Positions 1 to 6,738 of a stretch of DNA of 10,424 bases are shown piece by piece. Positions within the stretch are counted from its first letter, which is position 1, and every line of letters begins with the position of its first letter. The notes under the pieces are model-generated. The model did not search any database and was not told the origin of the DNA. It saw only the letters and a program-made list of their open reading frames with translations. The DNA comes from Rhodanobacter sp. UBA5168. GTDB taxonomy: Bacteria > Pseudomonadota > Gammaproteobacteria > Xanthomonadales > Rhodanobacteraceae. The position numbers and the translations under genes are program-made. Location of the stretch: NCBI GenBank assembly GCA_002413455.1, contig DHXA01000002.1:1-10424 (forward strand), in the 5' to 3' direction.

Positions 1-730
1 CGAAGTGGTTACCGACAGGCCGCCGGCGCCGATGGTCAACGCATCCGCGCTGAAGCTGCCGCTGTTGGTGCTCAGACGGGTCAGCGCATTCGTCCCGCCG
101 ACCACGCCGCCGAAGCTCGCCAGGCCACTCGTGTTTACCGTCAGGTTATGCGCGCCATTGACCGTGCCGCCGAAGTCGATCGCGCCACCGCCCGTGCTCT
201 TCAGCGTCGCGTCACTGGCCAGCGTCACCGCGTCGTTGTAGGTCTGTGCTGCCGTGGTGTTCACGTTGCCGGCCAGCGTCGTGCTGCCGCCGGCGTCGGT
301 GGTCAGACTGGTCAGCGCGGTGCCCGCGCCCACGACACCGCCAAAGGTGGTCAGGCCACCGGTGTTCACCACCAGGCTTTGTGCTCCATTGACCGTATCG
401 CCCAGGCTGATGCTGCCACCGCCAGTACTCGTCAGCGTGGTGGCTCCGTCCAGGGTCACCGCGTCGTTGTAGGTCTGCGCACCGCTGGTGGTCACGTTGC
501 CACCGAGCGTGGTAACGCCACCGGCATCCGTAGTCAGGCTGGTCAATGTCGCCCCGCCTCCAACCTCACCCACGAATGTGGTGGTGCCGCTGGCATTCAC
601 CGACAGCGCATGGCTGCCGTCGAGCGTCGAGGCGAACGTGATGTCGCTGCCGCTCAACACCCGGTCGGCCCCCAGCACTACCGCCGTGTCGTAGGTCTGC
701 GCTCCGCTGGTCGTCACATCGCCGACGAGC
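1..730 (-). repeat. Tandem 74-77-residue repeats in TpsA
   Basis: The TpsA frame here consists of repeated beta-helix modules, each carrying AQTY(N/D)(D/T)AV(T/V)L followed by a TVNGAxxLxVNT strand and a GGVVG...LTxLxTxxG strand. The matching codons begin at about 238, 469 and 691, giving periods of 231 and 222 bp (77 and 74 residues). The units are diverged at DNA level but clearly homologous, and the array appears to continue past the left edge. This type of module is common in large FHA-like adhesins and probably adds rungs to the beta-helix. Confidence 0.8.
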
Positions 731-3700
731 GTGAGCGGAGCGGCGTTGGTCAGACTGAAGCTTGCAGCGGTGAAGCTCCCGAGATTGCTGATCTGGTTGG
801 CCTGCCCCAGCGTGGTGGCGCCGACCGAACTGCCGGTCAAGGTGCCCACCGTGATGGTGGCGCCCGCCGCCTGCGAGATGGCACCTCCGGTATTCAGCGA
901 GAGGTTGGCGGCATGAGCGGGCGCGATGGCCGCGAAGATTCCCAAATCGCCGCTATTGGCATCACCGATCACGATCGTGTTGGCCGTGATCTGGTCGAAC
1001 TCGGTACCGGTCAAGCCGAGCTGAACCGGGGCATCGGTGCCTAGCGAAATCTGCCTTCCCGCGGTGGCCTGCCGGATGGCTGCAGTACCGGCGGTACCGG
1101 CATCGATGGTTCCAAAGATGTCCGCGTTGTCGGCAACCAGGCTGACGTTGGCGCCAGCGGCGACCCCATTGGTGGTGTCCACCGTGGTGCCCGCGCCGAT
1201 GTTGATTCGTGCACCGCCCCCGGCGGCTTTGAGCGTTACCGCGCCGCCGGCGGTGACGATGCCGGACGCCACCACGCCAAGGTCAGCCGTGGTGCTGGTG
1301 ATGCCGACATTGCCGCTACCGGCGGTACCACTGACATTCGCGCCATTGGCTTCGGTGATATTGACCGCGCCGGTACCGTTCGCACCGAAGGCGATGCTGG
1401 CGACGTTGGTGAGGATCGCGCCTGCAGCGCCGATCGCCCCGTTGGTGCCACCCGCCGTGAGGGTCAGTGCGTTGCCGCTGATCGTGCCCGCAGCGCGCAC
1501 GAGGTTGCCGGCTGAAGCCGTCAACGCCACATTGCCGGTGGTACTGATGTTGCCGTTGACCGTCAGGTCGCCCGTCGTGCTGGTGACGCCGACATTGCCG
1601 CTGCCCGCGGTACCGCTGACGTTGGTGCCATTGGCCTCGGTGAGGTTGACCGCGCCGGTACCCTTCGCACTGAAGGCAACGCTGTTTGCATCGGTAAGGA
1701 GCGCGCCCGCTGCACCGATCGCGCCATTGGCGCCTGCTGCCGTCAGGGTCAGGGCATTGCCGCTGATCGTGCCCGCAGTGCGCACGAGGTTGCCGGCTGA
1801 AGCCGTCAACGCCACATTGCCGGTCGTGCTGATGTTGCCGTTGACCGTCAGGTCGCCCGTTGTGCTGGTGACGCCGACATTGCCGCTGCCCGCGGTGCCG
1901 CTGGCCGTCAAAGCGTCGGCATCGGTGACGGAGACGCCGCCAGCGCCACTGTTGGCGAACGCCAGCGTGCCCAGTTGCGTATCGATCTCGTTGCCAACGC
2001 CAGCAGCGCCAATACCGGTGGCGGCGCCGAGCGTGGCCTGACCACCAACATTGATGATGCTGGCCGCCGTACCGCCATCGGCATCCGTGATCGCGCCAGC
2101 CGTCGCCGTCAGCGTGACCAGTCCACCCTGGCTCAGCACGGAGCCATCGTCGATGCCGATGTTTCCCGTGGCCGAGGTCAGCGACACCGTGCCGGCGGTA
2201 TTTGCCGCATTGGTCTGCCGCAGGGCCTGCGCCGTGGCGCCGTCGGCCTCGGTGATCGCGATGTTGCCGGTGGCGCCGGTGTTGACGACATTGAGCATCG
2301 TCGCTGCCGTATTCAGGCCGATACCCGTGGCGGCGGTCGCGCTCAACGTGCCGGCGGACAGCAGCGTCCCTGCCGTTTGCGTGATGCCTCCCGCCGTGGC
2401 AATCAGCGTGGCCGAGCCGGCGCCGAGCGAGATGTCGTTTGCGAGACTGATGTTGTTGCCGGCAACCAGCGACAGGTTCAGCAGGTCGCCACCAGGCGTC
2501 GAATCGAAGATCCTGTTGTTGATCACGATATCGTGCGCGGCGTCGAGCGTGAGTGCGTTGGTACCCTTGCCGTTGTAGTTGAGATCGGCATTGAGGGTAA
2601 TGTCCCCCGCTTGCGCGTTGGTGCCACCCGTGCCGGTGGTGACCGTGACGTTGGCGCCGCCGGTCAACGCGGCGGTAATCAGGTTGACGCCGAGCGACGC
2701 ACTGTCGTTCGTCGAGAGAAAGGGATTGGCGGCGTTGATGTTGGTGCTACCGCCGCCGCCAACGATGTTGATGTTGTTGGGATCGATCAGCCAGTCGCCG
2801 CCAAGCCCGCTGGCGTTGCGCGCGATGACCTGCGGGGTGCCGGTGACTGTGAGGCCACCGTGGCTCGAGGTCTCGACAAAGCCGCCATTGCCACCGCCAG
2901 CGCCACCGCGTGCGGACAAGCCGCCGGCGATGACGGAGTTGTTTTGGGAGAACACCGCAATGCTGCCACCGTTGCCGCTGCCGGTGGCATCGGCATTGAG
3001 CATGGCGCCGTCGGCGACATAGGTTCGGCCGGCAATGACGAGCCCCTCACCGCCACGAACGCCGCCACCGACGCGAATCGCGCCGCCGCCCTGGGTGCCC
3101 GAGGCATCCAGCGTGCCGCCAGTTACCATCACGTCCTTGTCCGACAGCAACTCGATGCGGCCGCCGTGTTTGCCGCTGCTGTCGATGGTTCCGGAATTTT
3201 CGGTGTTGCCGCCGCTGGCGACCAGACGCACCACGCCGCCGTCGGTGCTGATGCCGCTGGCGTCGATGACGCCGCTGTTGTTGACGAGATGGGTGAACAG
3301 GTCCTTGGTGGCCGACGCCTGCAGCACCACCGTGCCGTCTTCGGCACTCAGCTTGCCCTTGTTGGTGACGGCGGCTTCCTTGGCATCCAGGCGCTGCTTG
3401 AGTTCGCCCGTGATCTGGATGTTGATCAGGCCGTTGCCGTCGAAGTCGAGCGTCGCGTGATCGGCGCCATCGAGATTGATCTTGCCGTAGTTGGCAAAGA
3501 TCAGCCCGTCATTCAGCACGCTGCCGCCGACCAGACTGACCGAACCACCGCTCGCTGCCTGGATCAGTCCGTAGTTGACGATGCCGGCCGCGGGGCCGAC
3601 CGCATTGAGGTTGTAGTGCCCGGCGAGAAAATCGTTCGGCGTCAGATCCAGCGTGCTGGCAAGCAGGCCACCGACATTCATCTGCGCGGTGGCGCCGAAA

Positions 3701-4128
3701 ATGATGCCGTGCGTGTTGATCAGGAAGATCTGGCCGTTCGAGTTGATGCGACCGAAGATCTGGCTGGGGTTCTGATCCAGGATCCGGTTCAGCGCCACCG
3801 CCGAACGCGACGGCTGGTTGAACAGCACCGACTCGTTGGCGCCGACGTTGAACGTCTGCCAGTTCAAGGCGAGCCTGCTCGAAGCCTGGTTGATGACCGT
3901 GTTGTTTCCGCTTTGCGTGATCGTGCCCGAACCACCAACAACGACACCTCCGGTGGGGCCGCCGGCCAGCGCATCGTTGCTGAATACGATCGAGCCGACG
4001 ACCAGGCCTACGCACAAGCTGATCGGCCAGGTCTTGCGCAACGGCAACGGGGTGACCAATGCAGGCGTCGCATGCATGCGCGCCGAGGTGCGCGGGTTGC
4101 GTCGATTGATGCGGGTGCTCTTGCTCAT
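1..4128 (-). CDS. Two-partner secretion exoprotein (TpsA), filamentous-hemagglutinin-type adhesin; C-terminus beyond window
   Basis: This is a large secreted surface protein exported by the TpsB encoded just upstream. The frame is open from the start to the left edge (1376 codons) and the stop is not seen. Residues 1-55 form a long signal peptide: a basic region of about 33 residues, a hydrophobic core around 35-49, and a likely cut after ALA (53-55). Residues about 56-170 are the TPS/hemagglutination-activity domain that directs secretion; QIFLINTHGIIFG (133-145) is a variant of the family's FLINPNG(I/V) signature. GGFVETSSH (415-423) and WLIDPNN (446-452) are further FHA-family marks. The rest is Gly/Ala/Thr/Asn/Val-rich beta-helix sequence with two repeat families, at 1296-1910 and 1-730. 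Only two Cys-free, low-complexity blocks of this kind are typical of adhesins. I chose the ATG at 4128 because GGATGA lies 8 nt upstream; in-frame ATGs at 4134 and 4137 are alternatives. The true function (adhesin, hemolysin-like or toxin carrier) depends on the unseen C-terminus. Confidence 0.93.
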   Translation of the reverse strand, partial: MSKSTRINRRNPRTSARMHATPALVTPLPLRKTWPISLCVGLVVGSIVFSNDALAGGPTGGVVVGGSGTITQSGNNTVINQASSRLALNWQTFNVGANESVLFNQPSRSAVALNRILDQNPSQIFGRINSNGQIFLINTHGIIFGATAQMNVGGLLASTLDLTPNDFLAGHYNLNAVGPAAGIVNYGLIQAASGGSVSLVGGSVLNDGLIFANYGKINLDGADHATLDFDGNGLINIQITGELKQRLDAKEAAVTNKGKLSAEDGTVVLQASATKDLFTHLVNNSGVIDASGISTDGGVVRLVASGGNTENSGTIDSSGKHGGRIELLSDKDVMVTGGTLDASGTQGGGAIRVGGGVRGGEGLVIAGRTYVADGAMLNADATGSGNGGSIAVFSQNNSVIAGGLSARGGAGGGNGGFVETSSHGGLTVTGTPQVIARNASGLGGDWLIDPNNINIVGGGGSTNINAANPFLSTNDSASLGVNLITAALTGGANVTVTTGTGGTNAQAGDITLNADLNYNGKGTNALTLDAAHDIVINNRIFDSTPGGDLLNLSLVAGNNISLANDISLGAGSATLIATAGGITQTAGTLLSAGTLSATAATGIGLNTAATMLNVVNTGATGNIAITEADGATAQALRQTNAANTAGTVSLTSATGNIGIDDGSVLSQGGLVTLTATAGAITDADGGTAASIINVGGQATLGAATGIGAAGVGNEIDTQLGTLAFANSGAGGVSVTDADALTASGTAGSGNVGVTSTTGDLTVNGNISTTGNVALTASAGNLVRTAGTISGNALTLTAAGANGAIGAAGALLTDANSVAFSAKGTGAVNLTEANGTNVSGTAGSGNVGVTSTTGDLTVNGNISTTGNVALTASAGNLVRAAGTISGNALTLTAGGTNGAIGAAGAILTNVASIAFGANGTGAVNITEANGANVSGTAGSGNVGITSTTADLGVVASGIVTAGGAVTLKAAGGGARINIGAGTTVDTTNGVAAGANVSLVADNADIFGTIDAGTAGTAAIRQATAGRQISLGTDAPVQLGLTGTEFDQITANTIVIGDANSGDLGIFAAIAPAHAANLSLNTGGAISQAAGATITVGTLTGSSVGATTLGQANQISNLGSFTAASFSLTNAAPLTLVGDVTTSGAQTYDTAVVLGADRVLSGSDITFASTLDGSHALSVNASGTTTFVGEVGGGATLTSLTTDAGGVTTLGGNVTTSGAQTYNDAVTLDGATTLTSTGGGSISLGDTVNGAQSLVVNTGGLTTFGGVVGAGTALTSLTTDAGGSTTLAGNVNTTAAQTYNDAVTLASDATLKSTGGGAIDFGGTVNGAHNLTVNTSGLASFGGVVGGTNALTRLSTNSGSFSADALTIGAGGLSVTTS
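1296..1910 (-). repeat. Near-identical 285-bp (95-residue) tandem repeats in TpsA
   Basis: Two full 285-bp units (about 1296-1580 and 1581-1865) are followed by the first ~45 bp of a third (1866-1910). The anchor TGGTGAYGCCGACATTG occurs at 1296, 1581 and 1866, exactly 285 bp apart, so the reading frame is kept. In protein order each unit carries TVNGNISTTGNVALTASAGN, then GTISGNALTLTA, NGAIGAAGA, GTGAVN(L/I)TEANG and SGTAGSGNVG. The segments at about 1460-1620 and 1745-1905 differ at only a few bases, which points to recent duplication or gene conversion. Confidence 0.85.
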
Positions 4129-4140
4129 GGTCATCATCCA

Positions 4141-5922
4141 TCAATACGTGAAGCTGAACCCACAGTAGATGTGGAAGCCTTTGCCATCAGACGCATCTTG
4201 CGAGCTCAGCGGCACTGCACCGTCGAGGTGGAACGCGAATTGGTTGAATCGCGGCAGACGGAAGATCAGGCCTGCACCCGCGCCGCTGAGCGTGGCCGTA
4301 TCCGGCGTGATGAGCTTGTTAGCGCCCGCCGAGTAACCCTTGGCATAGTCGACGAACACTTCGAATTCGAGCAGCTCGCGCCAGGGCCTGCCGTAGAACG
4401 GCGAGACCACGTCACCGAAACCGGGCGCATCGACGTGGTATTCGAGCGACGCGTAATAACCCTTGTCGCGCAAGGCATCGGCAATCGGATACGCGCGGGT
4501 GCTGTCCGGCCCACCGAGCACGAACTGTTCGAGTGGAACCAGCGCATCGCGGGTGTACTGACCGACGAACTTGAAGTTGAGCCGCTGCGACTTGCTCAGA
4601 AACTGCAGCCGCGTGTACGAGAGTTTGGCGACGAGGAAATTGCTCGCGTGCTGCGGGCTGACCAGGTCAGGCTCCGTGGAATCGTCGCTGATCGACTTGC
4701 GCACACCGAGTTGCAGAAGGTCGACACCGTGGAAGCGGCGATCGGTGTGGATCATGCCGTAGGTCAGTTCACCAACGCTGAATTTTTCATCCGACAGGCT
4801 CACGCCGAGGCTGTCCAGCTTGGACTCCTCCTTGAGAACATGCAGCGTGCCTATCGTTTTCAGGTCGTCCCGATTGATGAACTTCCAGTCCATGCCCGCG
4901 TAATAGAGCGAACTCGGACCCTTGACGTGAAGCGCGGAGAAGGTGCCCGTGTTGACCTGCAATTCGCTGCGCGAAGCGCCGATGACGGCAGTCAGGCCCG
5001 GTGTGATGCCGACGGGCGCGCGATAGCTCAGCGCGCCATACACGTTGTTGCTCGGGTCCAGTGCATAGTCCACGTTGGCGTTGAAGGTGTCGCCGATGCG
5101 CAACGGGTTGTCCCATTCGATGCCGGCCTGGGCGCGATACTTGCCCGTGAGGTCGGTACCGTAGTTGTTGGCACCCAGCATGACTTTGTACGGCCGCTTG
5201 GCCTCATTGGCGACCATCACCAGGTCGGTATCGCCGGTATGCTCGCCGGGCTGGAACGTCGACGACACCGAGACTCCCGGCAGGTCGCGCGCATACAGCA
5301 GCGCCGTATCCACGTCGCCTTTCAGCAGCGGCTTGCCCCGGAGTTCTTCCGCCGACGCTGAAATGACGCCTGGCCGGTAACGCTTCGTCCCCTTGACGAT
5401 GATCTTGCCGATCTTGCCTTCGAGCACCTGTATCTCGACGATCTGATCGGCACCCACGGTCTGCGCCGGCAAAAATGCATTGGACACGATGAAGCCGGCA
5501 ATCCGGTAGCGCTCGACGATCTTGTCGGCCACGCCTTGCATCTCGGCGAAGCTCAGCTCCACCGGATTGCCCGCCGTGCTGGCCAGTTGCCGGTATTGCG
5601 CGTCGGCCAGTGCCTGGATGCTCGCCGGTGTCACGCCAAGACCCGCATGATCGGCCACGCCGGTAACGCGAAAGCCCTGCACCGCGATCTTCTGCGCGGC
5701 CTCGGCATCGCGGTCCTTCACCGGGGGCACGATGCTGCCGGGAACCTGGGGCGGCGGCGCGGTGGCCGCCGCCGCGCCCGATAGCTGCGGCGAAACGCGT
5801 TCAACAGTGGTTTCTGACTTGCTGTACACCTGGCCTGACGAAGCGGCACCGGCGTCCTGCGCGCAGGCCATTCCGCCAGTCAACGCCAACGCCAACGCTG
5901 CCGCGAAGCAAACAATTCGCAC
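4141..5922 (-). CDS. TpsB outer-membrane transporter (ShlB/FhaC/HecB family, Omp85 superfamily)
   Basis: This 593-residue beta-barrel protein secretes the TpsA encoded 12 bp downstream. In order: signal peptide with a hydrophobic core at about 5-17 and a likely cut at ACA|QD (19-21); a Pro/Ala-rich linker (about 50-68); POTRA 1 (about 79-168, beginning IAVQGFRVTGV, ending IVEIQVLEGKIG); POTRA 2 (about 172-238); and a 16-strand barrel from about 245 to the aromatic C-terminal Tyr that the BAM machinery needs. The conserved L6-loop motif appears as GGPDSTRAYP (470-479), keeping the invariant Arg476; FhaC has VRGY at this place. Length fits the family. The start is GTG at 5922: the frame has a stop 22 bp upstream with no other start, and GGGGGA (5930-5935) sits 7 nt before it. 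An ATG at 5929 is out of frame. tpsB and tpsA share an operon, since only 12 bp separate them. Confidence 0.96.
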   Translation of the reverse strand: MRIVCFAAALALALTGGMACAQDAGAASSGQVYSKSETTVERVSPQLSGAAAATAPPPQVPGSIVPPVKDRDAEAAQKIAVQGFRVTGVADHAGLGVTPASIQALADAQYRQLASTAGNPVELSFAEMQGVADKIVERYRIAGFIVSNAFLPAQTVGADQIVEIQVLEGKIGKIIVKGTKRYRPGVISASAEELRGKPLLKGDVDTALLYARDLPGVSVSSTFQPGEHTGDTDLVMVANEAKRPYKVMLGANNYGTDLTGKYRAQAGIEWDNPLRIGDTFNANVDYALDPSNNVYGALSYRAPVGITPGLTAVIGASRSELQVNTGTFSALHVKGPSSLYYAGMDWKFINRDDLKTIGTLHVLKEESKLDSLGVSLSDEKFSVGELTYGMIHTDRRFHGVDLLQLGVRKSISDDSTEPDLVSPQHASNFLVAKLSYTRLQFLSKSQRLNFKFVGQYTRDALVPLEQFVLGGPDSTRAYPIADALRDKGYYASLEYHVDAPGFGDVVSPFYGRPWRELLEFEVFVDYAKGYSAGANKLITPDTATLSGAGAGLIFRLPRFNQFAFHLDGAVPLSSQDASDGKGFHIYCGFSFTY

Positions 5923-5929
5923 GATACAT

Positions 5930-5935
5930 TCCCCC
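5930..5935 (-). promoter_or_regulatory. Ribosome binding site of tpsB fixing a GTG start
   Basis: GGGGGA lies 7 nt upstream of the GTG at 5922-5920. A competing ATG at 5929-5927 touches this Shine-Dalgarno sequence directly, is in another frame, and would give only a 42-residue peptide ending at 5801. Spacing, signal peptide and family homology all favour the GTG. Confidence 0.6.
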
Positions 5936-6007
5936 GGGCCGCTTCATCTTCCATAGACGGCGCACCTGGAATATCCAAGGTCGCGCCACTAGCGAACTTC
6001 CAACCCC

Positions 6008-6026
6008 CACAGCAAGGCAATTGCTG
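6008..6026 (-). promoter_or_regulatory. Hairpin in the presumed tpsB leader
   Basis: The arms CAGCAA (6010-6015) and TTGCTG (6021-6026) are perfectly complementary around a 5-nt loop. The outer bases CA (6008-6009) and TGTG (6029-6032) could extend the stem across a 2-nt bulge. It lies between the candidate -10 at 6054-6059 and the tpsB start. It has no T-run, so it is not an obvious terminator; it could stabilise the message or be a protein site. Its function is unknown. Confidence 0.3.
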
Positions 6027-6053
6027 CCTGTGCCAATACGTGTCACTCGTCAC

Positions 6054-6081
6054 AGAATACACCTTAAGCCGTTCAGCGGAA
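6054..6081 (-). promoter_or_regulatory. Weak sigma-70-like promoter candidate for tpsBA
   Basis: On the minus strand TATTCT (6059-6054) could act as a -10 box, with TTCCGC (6081-6076) as a poor -35 box at 16-bp spacing. Each matches its consensus at only about half to two thirds of positions. If real, the leader would be about 125 nt long. It is the best candidate I see in the gap, but may need an activator or may not be the true start site. Confidence 0.25.
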
Positions 6082-6182
6082 CAGCCATCGACCGTCGCAG
6101 AAGATCGCGAAAATCGGCGCCTCGCTGATCACCCGGGCAACGTGGGGGCACCGCTTTTCCAGGCCGGGTTTTCGTCGTCGCG

Positions 6183-6212
6183 ATGACGCGGAGGGATCGC
6201 AAATCGCGTCAT
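6183..6212. other. 8-bp interrupted inverted repeat
   Basis: ATGACGCG (6183-6190) and CGCGTCAT (6205-6212) are perfect complements separated by 14 bp. Neither side carries a T-run, so an intrinsic terminator is unlikely. The half-site spacing of about two helical turns is compatible with a dimeric regulator upstream of tpsBA, but chance dyads are common in GC-rich DNA. Confidence 0.3.
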
Positions 6213-6243
6213 GGCAGGGTGTCCCGGCCCCGGCCACCGGTGG

Positions 6244-6267
6244 AAAACCTCACCCCGTCACGCGGGG
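6244..6267 (-). terminator. Possible terminator after the kinase/SHOCT pair
   Basis: Read on the minus strand, CCCCG and CGGGG (6267-6253) can pair as a 5-bp all-GC stem around a 5-nt loop. TTTT follows 5 nt later (6247-6244). The stem is short and the T-run is displaced and interrupted, so this is only a weak intrinsic terminator candidate, 115 bp after the SHOCT gene stop. Confidence 0.25.
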
Positions 6268-6362
6268 CCGTGGCGTCGACTCCGCTCCGCCCGGCTGGCG
6301 TGCGAAAGCGTCAAACCCAAAGCCGGCGAACGTCGCCATTTCGAGCCGACCGTCACGGGCAA

Positions 6363-6382
6363 ACTGCGACGGCAGTGTTTTT
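6363..6382. terminator. Small hairpin right after the SHOCT gene stop
   Basis: ACTGC (6363-6367) and GCAGT (6372-6376) form a 5-bp stem with a 4-nt loop, 5 nt beyond the TGA of the small gene. On the plus strand it is followed by GTTTTT, the better terminator orientation, although no plus-strand gene is apparent. On the minus strand only TT follows. It may be bidirectional or fortuitous. Confidence 0.25.
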
Positions 6383-6738
6383 CATGCACCGCGCAACAGC
6401 CAGTACGCCAGCAAAACCAAGAGCACGGCGCCAGCCAGGATGGCAAGCATCGGCTTCCAGGCAATCCCCGGCCGCATCGTCAGCAATGTGGTCAACGCCC
6501 GCCCCGAGGCGGCCGATGCATCGGCTGCTGCCGCATGGGTATGGCGCGTGCGCGGTGATGTCGTTGCGATGCCCGGTGCCAGGGTCTTGCGCGCGGTGAT
6601 CACGCCGCTGCTGTCGTACAACGACCCGAGCACGCGACGACGTCGGGCACGGTATTCGGCGCGCGTGATCCGGCCCAGCCGATGCGCTTCGTCCAGGACG
6701 TGCAGATCCTGATTGATGGCCCGTTCGCGTTCAGTCAT
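6382..6738 (-). CDS. Small SHOCT-like, C-terminally membrane-anchored protein coupled to the kinase
   Basis: This is a 118-residue protein without a recognised name. Residues about 11-40 read DLHVLDEAHRLGRITRAEYR followed by ARRRRVLGSL, which matches the SHOCT pattern (short helix, G-x-I-T, E-[FY], basic residues, L), a small module seen at protein ends and thought to mediate oligomerisation. Residues 48-86 are a Thr/Ser/Ala-rich linker. Residues about 95-115 are one strongly hydrophobic helix (MLAILAGAVLLVLLAYWLL) just before the C-terminus, so the protein is probably tail-anchored with its N-terminus in the cytoplasm. The ATG (6738-6736) overlaps the kinase stop (6737-6735) as ATGA, and AGGGAG (6749-6744) lies 5 nt upstream, so translation is probably coupled. 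A longer ORF from 6915 in the same frame runs inside the kinase gene and is not the start. By context it may be a partner or substrate of the kinase. Confidence 0.8.
   Translation of the reverse strand: MTERERAINQDLHVLDEAHRLGRITRAEYRARRRRVLGSLYDSSGVITARKTLAPGIATTSPRTRHTHAAAADASAASGRALTTLLTMRPGIAWKPMLAILAGAVLLVLLAYWLLRGA

Larger units (their letters stand above)
5923..6381. other. 459-bp non-coding intergenic region
   Basis: I see no credible gene here: the ORFs that cross it are short or are extensions of antisense shadows. It separates the kinase/SHOCT pair from the tpsBA operon. The left third (5923-6060) is less GC-rich and fits a leader and promoter for tpsB. The right part (6120-6381) is GC-rich and carries several inverted repeats: ACTGC/GCAGT (6363-6376), CCCCG/CGGGG (6253-6267), the palindrome CCACCGGTGG (6234-6243) and ATGACGCG/CGCGTCAT (6183-6212). 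Confidence 0.6.

Noticed and set aside
148..1044. 298-codon plus-strand ORF
   Set aside because: Codon-aligned antisense of the tpsA repeat region; the product is low-complexity and unlike any family I know.
3509..4144. 211-codon minus-strand ORF starting at the tpsB stop
   Set aside because: It overlaps the start of tpsA in another frame and is His/Arg/Gln-rich without family features. tpsA in its own frame has a signal peptide and TPS domain.
1975..5361. 1128-codon plus-strand ORF covering parts of tpsA and tpsB
   Set aside because: It is the codon-aligned antisense of both genes, which happen to share one phase. GC-rich DNA rarely makes stops in that frame. The product is Arg/Ala/Val-rich with no recognisable domain, while the minus strand encodes clear families throughout.
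6010..6036. Sigma-54 promoter suggested by TGGCAC followed by TTGC
   Set aside because: The spacing between TGGCAC and TTGC is 9 nt instead of about 5, so the -24/-12 geometry does not fit.
6039..6054. CRP/Clp-like site (TGTGA-N6-ACACG on the minus strand) near the candidate -10
   Set aside because: The left half is perfect but the right half matches only 3 of 5, and it sits downstream of the candidate -10. Too weak to list as a site.
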